38,151 nucleotides of DNA, taken from positions 1 to 38,151 of the forward strand of contig NZ_QUIN01000025.1 of NCBI RefSeq assembly GCF_003480255.1. Reading direction: 5' to 3'. Under the pieces are notes generated by a model, which saw only the letters and a list, made by a program, of their open reading frames with translations, was not told where the DNA came from and made no database searches. The stretch comes from Erysipelatoclostridium sp. AM42-17 (lineage in GTDB: Bacteria; Bacillota_I; Bacilli_A; Erysipelotrichales; Coprobacillaceae). Positions 7,217 through 16,907 of this stretch are shown in pieces. Each line of letters opens with the position of its first letter. The first letter of the stretch is position 1. Both the position numbers and the translations under genes were made by a program.

Positions 7217-9046
7217 ATGCTTGAAATTAGACATTTATATAAAGAATATGATGATATCATTATAGATGATTTAAACTATACTTTTTCTAGTAAAGGGATG
7301 TATGTTATTTTAGGTGAAAGTGGTTGTGGAAAGTCTACATTGTTACATATATTAGGAGGATTGGATGATAAGTATCAAGGAGAAGTTTTAATAAATCATC
7401 AAGATATACAAAAATGCAAACATTATCGAAGAAAATATATCAGTTTTTTATTTCAAAATTATAATTTGATTGAAAATATGACAGTTAAAGATAATTATCA
7501 AATTGTTAGATATTTAAAAAAATGTCTTTCTTTAAAAAAAGAAAAACACCTTATAGATGATTTAGGACTAAATGATTTAAAGAAAAGATATCTCTCTAAA
7601 GTATCTGGAGGACAAAAACAACGGATTGCGCTGGCAAGATCCATGTTAAGTCAAAGTCCTATTATTTTATGTGATGAACCAACAGGATCTTTAGATTTAA
7701 ATAACAGTAAAATGATTTTTAAAATGTTATACGACTTATCTAAACAAGCATTGGTTATCGTTATTACTCATGATCAATATTTAGCCTATCAGTATCATGA
7801 TGTTTTATTAAAGTTAGAACATGGAAAATTCAAAACATTAGATAAAAAAGAATTACATTTATATCAATTGACTCATGAAAAACTAAGAAAAAAGAGTTAT
7901 ATTCACTTGATTTATCAATATTTCAAGTCATCATTTCGTTTAAATACCATGATGACTTTTTTAGTTTCGTTATCTTTGATTTGTATATTAGCAACCTTTA
8001 CTTTAAGTTCTAGTACCCGCATGCAATTAAAAAAACAAATTAATCAACTTATTCCAACGACTCAAATCAAAGTTACCAAAAAGAATAATGATTTTTTTTC
8101 GATAGATGATTTAAAAAAATTACAAACACATACCATAACGCAACGCTATCTAGAAAACAGTCAAGTAGAAATGCTAGGTGTTTCTATGTTATCTCAATAT
8201 CAAGAACAAAAAACAATCTACATCGGGGATTGCACACAAAAAATAACGTCCAATATGCTAAAAAAAGGACGATTATATCGTAATAATAAGGAAATTGTTT
8301 TAAGCCAGTCAACATACCAGCATTTAAAGCGTCTTGCTCATCAAAACTTATTAAATAAAGAAATCTATATACATTATCAATATTATAATCAAATAAAAAG
8401 TATAAAAGTTAAAATAGTAGGTGTGAGTCAAGAAAATACATTACTTGATACTCTTTATTTTAAAGAAATGGCTAATATGGATCATATTAATGAATTATTT
8501 CAGTTGAAGAGGGGAAATATTGCTTTAGTATTTATTAATCAAGATAAAGATATTCATCAATTAGTAAAAGAATATAATGAGTTAAATTTTAAAAAAACTA
8601 ATCAGCAAATAACCCGTACAATTGATCAACAAATAAATAAATTAGAGCTTATTTTATTATGCTTTAGTTTGTTGGCTATTGTTTCTTGCTGTTTTTTAAT
8701 TGGTGAGATTTTATATCTTATTGTCATCAAAAAGGAACATTATTTTTCTATTTTACGTAGTTTGGGAGCCTCATTGCTACAAGTTATGCTATTAGTCTAT
8801 TTTCAAGGCTTGATTATTATGAATGTAGCTTTTATAAATGCTTATTTATTTTTACAAATAACAAGTGAAAGTTTAAATGAAATGATTAGTCATTCTTTAG
8901 GACAATCATTACACTTACTTGTATTAGATAAGAAAAGTCTGATTATTGTATATGCTGTAGCATTTTTATTAACTTTTATAAGTAGTACCATTCCAGCGCT
9001 CAAAATTAAAAAGATGAATATTATTGATGGGTTAAAAGGAAAATAG
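7217..9046 (+). CDS. ABC transporter ATPase-permease fusion, FtsX/MacB-like, second of a pair
   Basis: The 609-residue protein has the same architecture as its upstream neighbour. Its ATPase motifs are GESGCGKST, FQNYNLI, VSGGQKQR, IILCDEPTGS and VITHD within residues 1-210. A membrane segment lies near 245-268, followed by an external region of about 200 residues and three C-terminal segments (near 480-510, 530-560 and 580-600). AAAGGAGGAA ends 5 bases before the ATG, and the gene starts one base after the previous stop, indicating translational coupling. Both ATPase sites look intact. The pair has no adjacent sensor kinase, regulator or peptide gene that would name a substrate; antimicrobial peptide resistance or cell-envelope roles are possible but unproven. 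Only one base separates its stop from that of the convergent LysR gene, and no clear terminator is visible between them. Confidence 0.88.
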   Translation: MLEIRHLYKEYDDIIIDDLNYTFSSKGMYVILGESGCGKSTLLHILGGLDDKYQGEVLINHQDIQKCKHYRRKYISFLFQNYNLIENMTVKDNYQIVRYLKKCLSLKKEKHLIDDLGLNDLKKRYLSKVSGGQKQRIALARSMLSQSPIILCDEPTGSLDLNNSKMIFKMLYDLSKQALVIVITHDQYLAYQYHDVLLKLEHGKFKTLDKKELHLYQLTHEKLRKKSYIHLIYQYFKSSFRLNTMMTFLVSLSLICILATFTLSSSTRMQLKKQINQLIPTTQIKVTKKNNDFFSIDDLKKLQTHTITQRYLENSQVEMLGVSMLSQYQEQKTIYIGDCTQKITSNMLKKGRLYRNNKEIVLSQSTYQHLKRLAHQNLLNKEIYIHYQYYNQIKSIKVKIVGVSQENTLLDTLYFKEMANMDHINELFQLKRGNIALVFINQDKDIHQLVKEYNELNFKKTNQQITRTIDQQINKLELILLCFSLLAIVSCCFLIGEILYLIVIKKEHYFSILRSLGASLLQVMLLVYFQGLIIMNVAFINAYLFLQITSESLNEMISHSLGQSLHLLVLDKKSLIIVYAVAFLLTFISSTIPALKIKKMNIIDGLKGK

Positions 9047-9047
9047 T

Positions 9048-9905
9048 TTAATTTATATATTTCATTAAATAATCAATAAAAATCTTTTGAACAGGTTTTA
9101 GAATAGCTTGTCTTTTCCATATAATGTGCCATTTCAATTTTTCACTATTTTGTAGTGGAATTGTTGTGAGTTCTGGATGATAATTTAAATGTTTTAAGAC
9201 TAAAGCATATCCCATTTTTTGTTTTACCATTAAAGATGCATTAAAAGATAAATTATAAGTAGAAACAATTTGTGAATCTTGAATATAGTGGGGTAAATAA
9301 TGATCTTTTAAAGCTTGCTTAGAAACGATAAGAGGAAGATCTTTTAAATCATCTTCTTTAATCATATCTTTTAAAGCAAGAGAATCATCATATCTAGTAA
9401 GAATACAAAACTGGTCATAAGATGGCAAGGTATGATAATGATACTTTGCCTTATCAACATTATCAATGATAATACTAAAATCTACGAGACCTTGGTCAAG
9501 GAGGTCTTGTAAATCATCTTTCGTACCACTAATAATATGAAATTGAATATGAGGGTATTGCTTTTGAAGTTCTCTAATACATTTGAAAATAGGTTCTATA
9601 CATATTGTTTCACCACTACCTATCACGATTTCGCCACTTAAGTTTTGATCATTCATTGTCATTTCTTTTAAGGTTTTGTCAGCAAGTTCAACTAATTCTT
9701 CGGCTCTTTTTTTTAAAAGATAACCATCATCAGTAAGTGTGATTTGTCGATTTCCTCTAATGAATAGTTGCTTACCCAATTCATCTTCTAATTCTTTTAT
9801 TTGTCTTGATAAAGTAGGTTGGGTTAAGTGCAGTTTATTGGCAGCATGAGTGATACTTTGTTCCTCGATAACTGTTAAAAAATAACGCAAGACTCTTAAT
9901 TCCAT
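9048..9905 (-). CDS. LysR-family transcriptional regulator
   Basis: The 285-residue protein has a typical N-terminal winged helix-turn-helix (about residues 1-60: LRYFLTVIEEQSITHAANKL, then LTQPTLSRQIKELEDELG) and a C-terminal ligand-binding domain of periplasmic-binding fold (about 90-285). LysR proteins usually control a divergent operon in response to a small effector. Here that is the GH1/cupin/flavodoxin/cyclophilin-like/MFS operon starting 125 bases away. Possible starts are GTG 9914, ATG 9911 and ATG 9905; the last is chosen because GAGGTGAT sits 4 bases before it and the product then begins MELRVLRYF, as usual for the family. The effector is not deducible. Confidence 0.93.
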   Translation of the reverse strand: MELRVLRYFLTVIEEQSITHAANKLHLTQPTLSRQIKELEDELGKQLFIRGNRQITLTDDGYLLKKRAEELVELADKTLKEMTMNDQNLSGEIVIGSGETICIEPIFKCIRELQKQYPHIQFHIISGTKDDLQDLLDQGLVDFSIIIDNVDKAKYHYHTLPSYDQFCILTRYDDSLALKDMIKEDDLKDLPLIVSKQALKDHYLPHYIQDSQIVSTYNLSFNASLMVKQKMGYALVLKHLNYHPELTTIPLQNSEKLKWHIIWKRQAILKPVQKIFIDYLMKYIN

Positions 9906-9981
9906 ATTCATCACCTCAACATGAGTTTATCATATTTTATATATAGATAAAAGGCATGGGAACACATTTAATATAAGTATT

Positions 9982-10012
9982 TGTTATTTTAAACATAATG
10001 ATTAAAATAACA
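9982..10012. repeat. 11-bp perfect inverted repeat before the GH1 operon, candidate operator
   Basis: TGTTATTTTAA (9982-9992) and TTAAAATAACA (10002-10012) are exact reverse complements around 9 bases. The element lies in the LysR-GH1 divergent region, ends 17 bases before the GH1 ATG and immediately precedes the ribosome binding site (TTGAGGAGGG). It could be a regulator site, or in mRNA a hairpin next to the Shine-Dalgarno sequence. Confidence 0.6.
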
Positions 10013-10029
10013 GTTGAGGAGGGATAGAT

Positions 10030-11456
<1,427 letters not shown>

Positions 11457-11457
<1 letters not shown>

Positions 11458-11867
11458 TGAAAAGAAATTTAGGTTATGCAGAAATATTAGGTATTGGAGA
11501 TGAAAATGTAAAATATAATAAATATTTTACAGGAACAAGTTATTTACAAAGATTAACAACAGAAGGATTACATATATCACAAGTCACATTTGAATCAGGT
11601 TGTCGTAATTTTTGGCATATTCACCATAAAGGTGGACAAATCTTAATTGTAACCGGTGGTCATGGTTGGTATCAAGAAGAAGGAAAAGAAGCGATTGCTT
11701 TAAAAGAGGGGGATGTTGTGAATATTCCTCCAGAAATCAAACATTGGCATGGAGCAAGCAAAGATAGCTGGTTTTCACATATCTGTTTAGGTGTTCCAGC
11801 AAAAGATAGTTCAAATGAATGGTGTGAACCGGTAAGTGATGAAGACTATATGAAAGTTGGATGTTAA
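11457..11867 (+). CDS. Cupin-domain protein
   Basis: The 136-residue single-domain cupin has motif 1 as HIHHKGGQILIVTGGHGWY (near residue 50) and motif 2 as GDVVNIPPEIKHWHGA (near 90). The metal-binding histidines are present, but the glutamate usual in motif 1 is glutamine. Proteins of this kind (WHxHxGGQ, then KHWHG, then SWFSHI) are common beside oxidoreductases and carboxymuconolactone decarboxylase-like proteins in Firmicutes; their reaction is generally not known. Its ATG overlaps the TAA of the GH1 gene (TAATG), and AAGGAG of its ribosome site lies within that gene. Confidence 0.88.
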
Positions 11868-11868
11868 A

Positions 11869-12414
11869 GTGAAAAATATATTAGTTATTGTTGGTAGTGG
11901 TATGAAAAATGGAAATACCTATCATTTGGCTAAAAGCTTCGCAGATGGAGCAAAAGAAAAAGGTAACGAAGTGCATCTTGTATTATTAGGAAATAAAAAT
12001 ATACATGGTTGTATTAATTGTCAACAATGTCAAAGAGATCATCATTGTCATATTCAAGATGATATGCAAAATTTATACTCTTTATTTTTAAAATGCGATG
12101 TTTTAGTTTTTGCTTCACCTCTTTATTTTTGGTCCCTTTCTTCAATGGTTAAAGCATTTATCGATCGCCTATATGCTATTTCAACCCGTGACGAATATCC
12201 ATTTAAAGAAACAGTATTATTAATGACTTGTGGTAGTAAAAGTAGTTATGCTTTTGATCAACCTTTAGCATTCTATCATTTTTTAAACAAGCAACTTAAG
12301 TGGAAAAGTTTAGGAGTAGTTTTAGCTGGAGGATGCAAAGGAAAAGTTGGCGAAAAACATCTTGATCAAGAAAAGTATAATGAAGCATATCGATTAGGAA
12401 ATAGGATGGGATAA
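11869..12414 (+). CDS. Flavodoxin-like NAD(P)H oxidoreductase with a four-cysteine motif
   Basis: The 181-residue protein has a flavodoxin fold: the FMN phosphate loop is GSGMKNGNTYHLA (about residues 9-21) and the isoalloxazine-contacting segment is ASPLYFWSLSS near 85. Between them, cysteines are spaced C-x2-C-x2-C-x5-C (CINCQQCQRDHHC, near residue 48), the compact arrangement seen in iron-sulfur flavoproteins, where it holds a 4Fe-4S cluster. Many relatives are annotated only as flavodoxin-family reductases, so cluster binding is inference. GTG 11869, one base after the cupin stop, gives the normal N-terminus (MKNILVIVGSG). A TTG four codons earlier is also open. The ribosome site is weak, so coupling to cupin translation is likely. 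Confidence 0.85.
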   Translation: MKNILVIVGSGMKNGNTYHLAKSFADGAKEKGNEVHLVLLGNKNIHGCINCQQCQRDHHCHIQDDMQNLYSLFLKCDVLVFASPLYFWSLSSMVKAFIDRLYAISTRDEYPFKETVLLMTCGSKSSYAFDQPLAFYHFLNKQLKWKSLGVVLAGGCKGKVGEKHLDQEKYNEAYRLGNRMG

Positions 12415-12415
12415 A

Positions 12416-12787
12416 ATGAACGAATATATACAAATTAAAAATCAAGATAAAATAGTTATTTATAAGTTGAATCATAGTCAAGCAGCACGAGATTTAATAG
12501 CTCTCTTGCCACTTAATCAAGAAGTAGAAAACTATGCTCATAATGAAAAAATAACTTATCTGCCAAAAAAAATTAAAACTCAAAAGACACCACTAGCAAG
12601 TGGTGGGATAACAACATTAGCCTATTTTGAACCATGGCATAATCTGGTTTTTTATTATGATGATTTTGGACCTTATCCTGGCTTATATGAATTAGGTCAA
12701 TTAGTAAAAGGACAGGAAAACATTAAAAAACTATCAGGAATGATAGAAATAAGTGAATATCATGAAGAAACTTCAATTGAAATTTAA
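12416..12787 (+). CDS. Cyclophilin-like fold protein
   Basis: This 123-residue protein resembles the bacterial cyclophilin-like domain family (PF18050 type). Landmarks are LPLNQEVENYAHNEKITYLP near residue 32, GGITTLAYFEPWHNLVFYY near 63 and GPYPGLYELG near 86. These are small beta-barrels often encoded next to flavodoxin-like reductases, as here; no prolyl-isomerase activity is established. The ATG lies one base after the flavodoxin stop. Its last 26 bases overlap the start of the MFS gene. Confidence 0.85.
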   Translation: MNEYIQIKNQDKIVIYKLNHSQAARDLIALLPLNQEVENYAHNEKITYLPKKIKTQKTPLASGGITTLAYFEPWHNLVFYYDDFGPYPGLYELGQLVKGQENIKKLSGMIEISEYHEETSIEI

Positions 12788-13943
12788 TTTATTATACGCT
12801 TTGAATACTGTTTTCTATTATGCTGGATATTGTATTGTTGTTGGCTATATTTCGGTTTATCTTTTAAGTCAAGGACTTTCCAATACAATGATTGGCATTG
12901 TTCTAGCAATGAGCCAAGTTTTATCTGTTTTATTACAACCGATATTGATAGATTATATAGAAAAGTATCAAAATGCAAAAGTAAAGAAAACGCTATTGTA
13001 TTTAACGGGAACTGTTCTTATTTTTTCAATCATATTATTTTTATTTAATCAATATGCTATTGTTTTGATAGGGTGTGTTATTTTTGTGTTAGCAATAGTC
13101 ATGGCTATGATGTCTTTAATGAATTCTTTGGCTTTTGAATATCAAGAAATTCATATTATTTATGGTGTCGCTAGAGGTTTAGGCTCACTTTCTTATGCAC
13201 TAACATCATTAATGATAGGTTACTTGTTGAGTGTATATGATGTTTCTTTGTTACCTTTGTTATATGTTATTGATTTTGCTTTTTTAATGCTTATTTTAAA
13301 AAAATATCATTATACTGAGACAGTTCAAGAGTATCATCATAATCATCATCTAAAAGAATCAACAATCACTTTTTTAAAGAAATATAAGTTTTTTACTTGC
13401 TTTTTAGTGGGAATTATTTTGATTTTCTTTAATCATACTTTTATTAATCATTATTTAATTCAAATTATAAAAAACTTAGGTGGTGGGGCGTCACATATGT
13501 CAAAAGCAATATTTATTGCTTCAGTAGTAGAACTACCGATGATGTTTTTGTTTAATAAAATTAATAAAGTGATTAAAACGAATACATTAATGAAAATCTC
13601 TGTAAGCATGTTCTTCGTTAAACATTTACTTACATTTTTAGCCTCTAATATAGCAATCATTTATGTGGCTCAATGTGTACAAATTTTTGCGTATGCTTTA
13701 TTTATTCCAGCATCGGTCTATTATGTACGAGATAATATCCAAAGTGAAGATCAATTAAAGGGACAAGCCCTAATAACAATGGCGATGACATTGGCTGGTA
13801 TTTTTGCGGATTTGTGTGGTGGGATTCTCCTCGATGTGTTATCTGTAAAAACGGTATTGTTGATAGCAAGTTTAATTTCTTTAATTGGCTTAAGTATTGT
13901 TTTTGTAAGTGATAAGATAAAAAAGTTGGATTTGAATATATAA
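12762..13943 (+). CDS. MFS transporter (MFS_1-like / LacY-related group)
   Basis: The 393-residue protein is highly hydrophobic, with about 12 predicted membrane helices in two halves joined by a charged loop near residues 185-205 (HHNHHLKES). The N-terminus (LLYALNTVFYYAGYCIVVGY) and the loop after helix 2 (SNTMIGIVLAMSQ) fit the group that includes oligosaccharide and nucleoside proton symporters. As last gene of the LysR-linked operon it may import the compound the operon handles. MFS transport does not phosphorylate its substrate, which fits poorly with a 6-phospho-beta-glucosidase in the same operon. ATG 12762 is used; GTG 12753 is in frame. Neither has a strong ribosome site, suggesting coupling to the overlapping upstream gene. 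Confidence 0.87.
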   Translation: MKKLQLKFNLLYALNTVFYYAGYCIVVGYISVYLLSQGLSNTMIGIVLAMSQVLSVLLQPILIDYIEKYQNAKVKKTLLYLTGTVLIFSIILFLFNQYAIVLIGCVIFVLAIVMAMMSLMNSLAFEYQEIHIIYGVARGLGSLSYALTSLMIGYLLSVYDVSLLPLLYVIDFAFLMLILKKYHYTETVQEYHHNHHLKESTITFLKKYKFFTCFLVGIILIFFNHTFINHYLIQIIKNLGGGASHMSKAIFIASVVELPMMFLFNKINKVIKTNTLMKISVSMFFVKHLLTFLASNIAIIYVAQCVQIFAYALFIPASVYYVRDNIQSEDQLKGQALITMAMTLAGIFADLCGGILLDVLSVKTVLLIASLISLIGLSIVFVSDKIKKLDLNI

Positions 13944-13951
13944 AAATCATA

Positions 13952-13979
13952 TTGCATATTCATTAGGTTATGATATAAT
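13952..13979 (+). promoter_or_regulatory. Promoter of the leuS T-box transcript
   Basis: TTGCAT (13952-13957) and TATAAT (13974-13979) are 16 bases apart, and TGA before TATAAT gives an extended -10. Transcription should begin near 13986. Confidence 0.75.
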
Positions 13980-13985
13980 AAAAAA

Positions 13986-14182
13986 GATTTAGAAAATCTG
14001 TGATTAGGAGTATTAGCAAAGACATGATATTTAGAGAGTCAGTGGTTGGTGGAAACTGATTATGATGCTTGTGAACTCGCCTAGGAGATGCATTTATGAA
14101 ATAGAAGTAGTAAATGACGTTAACTGCGTTAAAGTTTTGAGGTGCATGATAGTATATCATGAACTAAGGTGGTAACGCGATT
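13986..14182 (+). ncRNA. T-box leader RNA, leucine specifier, upstream of leuS
   Basis: The leader has the T-box landmarks. The AGAGAGTC segment (14033-14040) and GGTGGAAACTG (14048-14058) of stem I are present, as is a specifier loop GTGAACTCG with CTC (Leu) at 14076-14078. The T-box sequence AAGGTGGTAACGCG is at 14166-14179. UGGU (14170-14173) would pair with the ACCA end of uncharged tRNA-Leu (discriminator A). CTAAGG (14164-14169) pairs with CCTTAG (14191-14196) to form the antiterminator. One base departs from the usual consensus (TAACGCG rather than TACCGCG). Uncharged tRNA-Leu should allow readthrough into leuS. Confidence 0.93.
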
Positions 14183-14212
14183 AAAGTCGTCCTTAGATGG
14201 ACGGCTTTTTAT
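14183..14212 (+). terminator. T-box-controlled terminator before leuS
   Basis: AAAGTCGTCC (14183-14192) pairs with GGACGGCTTT (14199-14208), including one G-U pair, and runs into T residues. It shares CC (14191-14192) with the antiterminator arm, so the two helices exclude each other. Confidence 0.9.
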
Positions 14213-14232
14213 ATTTTAAGGAGGAATAAAAG

Positions 14233-16629
14233 ATGCCGTTTGATCACAAAAAAATAGAGCCTAAGTGGCAAAAATATTGGGATGAACATAAAATATTTAA
14301 AACTGACTGTTATGATGATAGTAAACCCAAATATTATTGTATGGATATGTTCCCATATCCTTCAGGAAATGGTTTACATGTAGGACATCCAGAAGGATAT
14401 ACTGCAACAGATATTGTATCAAGAATGAAAAGAATGCAAGGATATAATGTATTACATCCAATGGGATTTGATTCATTTGGATTACCAGCAGAACAATTTG
14501 CTATTCAAACAGGACACCATCCTGCTGAATTTACAAAGAAAAATATTGATGTATTTAGAAAACAAATCAAATCATTAGGTTTTTCTTATGATTGGGATCG
14601 TGAAATTGCAACAAGTGATCCAGAATACTATAAATGGACACAATGGATTTTTACCAAATTATATGATCAAGGATTAGCCTATATTGATGAAATTCCAGTT
14701 AACTGGTGTCCTGAATTAAAAGCTGTTTTAGCGAATGAAGAAGTTATTGATGGTAAAAGTGAACGTGGGGGATATCCGGTTATTCGTAAACCAATGAGAC
14801 AATGGGTATTAAGAATTACTGAATATGCTGAAAGATTATTAGCTGATTTAGATGATTTAGATTGGCCAGAAGCAACAAAACAAATGCAACGTAATTGGAT
14901 TGGAAAATCAATTGGTGCCAATGTTGATTTTAAAATTGATGGTACAAATAAAGTATTTACTGTCTTTACAACAAGATGTGATACATTATTTGGAGCAACA
15001 TATTGCGTTATGGCTCCAGAACATCCTTATGTTGAAGAAATTACAACAGCAAGTCAAAAAGAACCAGTAGAAGCTTATAAAAAAGCATGTGCAAGTAAAT
15101 CGGATCTTGAAAGAACAGAATTGAATAAAGATAAAACAGGAGTCTTTACAGGAGCTTATGCAATTAATCCTGTTAATGATAAAAAAATTCCAATTTGGAT
15201 TTCAGATTATGTACTTGCAAGCTATGGAACAGGAGCAATTATGGCGGTACCTGCACATGATGATCGTGACTGGGAATTTGCTAAGAAATTTGGTATTGAT
15301 ATTATTCCGGTACTAGAAGGTGGTAATGTTGAAGAAGCTGCTTATACTGAAGATGGCGTTCATATCAATTCAGAATGGCTAAATGGATTAGGAAAACAAG
15401 AAGCTATTGATAAAATGGTTGCTTGGTTAGAAGAAAATCACTGTGGTCAAAAGAAAATTTCTTATAAATTAAGAGACTGGTTATTCTCTAGACAACGTTA
15501 TTGGGGTGAGCCAATTCCTATTGTACATATGGAAGATGGTTCAATGAGAACAGTTCCTCTTGATGAACTACCATTAGAATTACCAGCAACAAAGAATTTC
15601 CAACCTCATGCTAGTGGAGAATCACCATTAGCTAACTGTGAAGATTGGTTAGAAGTAGAAATCGATGGACAAAAGGGTCGCCGTGAAACAAATACCATGC
15701 CTCAATGGGCTGGATCTTGTTGGTATTATATTCGTTATATTGATCCACATAATAGTGAACAAATTTGTGATCCAAAACTATTAGAAAAATGGTTACCTGT
15801 TGATTTATATGTAGGTGGAGCAGAACATGCAGTTTTACATTTACTTTATTCTCGTTTCTGGCATAAAGTTTTATATGACTGTGGTGTTGTAAAATGTAAA
15901 GAACCTTGGCAACGTTTAGTACATCAAGGAATGATTCTTGGTGATAATAATGAAAAAATGTCAAAATCAAGAGGAAATGTCGTTAATCCAGATGATATTG
16001 TAGCTAGTCATGGAGCCGATTCACTTCGTTTATATGAAATGTTTATGGGACCACTTGAAGCCTCTCTTCCTTGGTCTACAAATGGATTAGATGGTTCACG
16101 TAAATGGTTAGATCGTGTTTATCGTTTATTTATTGAACAAGATAAATTAAGTGATGAAAATGATCATCACTTAGATCGTGTATATCATCAAACAGTAAAG
16201 AAAGTAACTGAAGATTTTGAAAAATTAGGTTTCAATACTGCTATTTCACAAATGATGATTTTCATTAATGAATGTTATAAAGCACCGACTGTTTATAAAG
16301 AATATGCATATAACTTTATTAAAATGCTTTCTTGTATTGCTCCACATATTTGTGAAGAAATGTGGCAATTATTAGGACATGATCAATCAATTGCTTATGA
16401 AGCATGGCCTACTTATGATGAAAAAATGTTAGTAAGCGATACTGTACAAATGGGTATTCAAGTTAATGGGAAATTAAGAGCTAAAATTGAAGTGGCTAAG
16501 GATGCTGATGATGAAACAGTTAAAGAATTAGCGTTTGCTCAAGAAAATGTACAAGCACATACTCAAGATAAAAATATTGTCAAAGTTATAGTAGTAAAAA
16601 ATAAAATTGTAAACATTGTTGTTAAATAG
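14233..16629 (+). CDS. leuS: Leucyl-tRNA synthetase
   Basis: The enzyme charges tRNA-Leu with leucine. The 798-residue class I synthetase shows the HIGH-type motif as HVGHPEGY (near residue 47), the editing domain between about 220 and 410 with [15 protein letters not shown], the tRNA synthetase core with WAGSCWYY, and KMSKS in [14 protein letters not shown] (near 575). The C-terminal anticodon-binding and terminal domains complete the normal length of about 800. AAGGAGGAATAAAAG precedes the ATG. Expression is controlled by the T-box leader directly upstream. Confidence 0.98.
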   Translation: MPFDHKKIEPKWQKYWDEHKIFKTDCYDDSKPKYYCMDMFPYPSGNGLHVGHPEGYTATDIVSRMKRMQGYNVLHPMGFDSFGLPAEQFAIQTGHHPAEFTKKNIDVFRKQIKSLGFSYDWDREIATSDPEYYKWTQWIFTKLYDQGLAYIDEIPVNWCPELKAVLANEEVIDGKSERGGYPVIRKPMRQWVLRITEYAERLLADLDDLDWPEATKQMQRNWIGKSIGANVDFKIDGTNKVFTVFTTRCDTLFGATYCVMAPEHPYVEEITTASQKEPVEAYKKACASKSDLERTELNKDKTGVFTGAYAINPVNDKKIPIWISDYVLASYGTGAIMAVPAHDDRDWEFAKKFGIDIIPVLEGGNVEEAAYTEDGVHINSEWLNGLGKQEAIDKMVAWLEENHCGQKKISYKLRDWLFSRQRYWGEPIPIVHMEDGSMRTVPLDELPLELPATKNFQPHASGESPLANCEDWLEVEIDGQKGRRETNTMPQWAGSCWYYIRYIDPHNSEQICDPKLLEKWLPVDLYVGGAEHAVLHLLYSRFWHKVLYDCGVVKCKEPWQRLVHQGMILGDNNEKMSKSRGNVVNPDDIVASHGADSLRLYEMFMGPLEASLPWSTNGLDGSRKWLDRVYRLFIEQDKLSDENDHHLDRVYHQTVKKVTEDFEKLGFNTAISQMMIFINECYKAPTVYKEYAYNFIKMLSCIAPHICEEMWQLLGHDQSIAYEAWPTYDEKMLVSDTVQMGIQVNGKLRAKIEVAKDADDETVKELAFAQENVQAHTQDKNIVKVIVVKNKIVNIVVK

Positions 16630-16634
16630 AATGC

Positions 16635-16686
16635 AAAGTAGTCATACCAGTAAAATATCTTTTATTGGTTGACTACTTTTTTATAT
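16635..16686 (+). terminator. Intrinsic terminator of leuS
   Basis: AAAGTAGTCA (16635-16644) pairs with TGACTACTTT (16670-16679). An inner stem (CCAGTAAAA with TTTTATTGG) extends the hairpin, which ends in a run of T. It starts 6 bases after the stop codon. Confidence 0.85.
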
Positions 16687-16745
16687 AGCTAGAGTGATAT
16701 ATACGCAATTTATTATAGATGGTTTATGGTACAGTAATGAGGATT

Positions 16746-16775
16746 TTGAACTAGATGTTTGATAGATTTTATAAC
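16746..16775 (+). promoter_or_regulatory. Candidate promoter of the EAL-domain gene
   Basis: TTGAAC (16746-16751) and TATAAC (16770-16775) are 18 bases apart. The implied leader of about 125 bases (to 16907) contains no riboswitch I recognise; in particular no c-di-GMP aptamer was found. Confidence 0.45.
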
Positions 16776-16907
16776 TTGTTTCTTGTTATATAAAAAATAA
16801 TGTGGTTTATTGCTTACTTTTTTGGCTATTTGTCTAGGCATACTAGATTATCAAGTTTTAATGTGTTATTCTTTATTATAGAACTTAAAATAAGGAGAGA
16901 GTTTAAT

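Noticed and set aside
9047..9110. Terminator between the second ABC gene and the LysR gene
   Set aside because: Only a weak TTTAAT/ATTAAA pairing with no T-tract is visible, so I do not call one.
16776..16907. c-di-GMP riboswitch in the leader of the EAL gene
   Set aside because: The conserved aptamer core sequences are absent and no matching helix was found.
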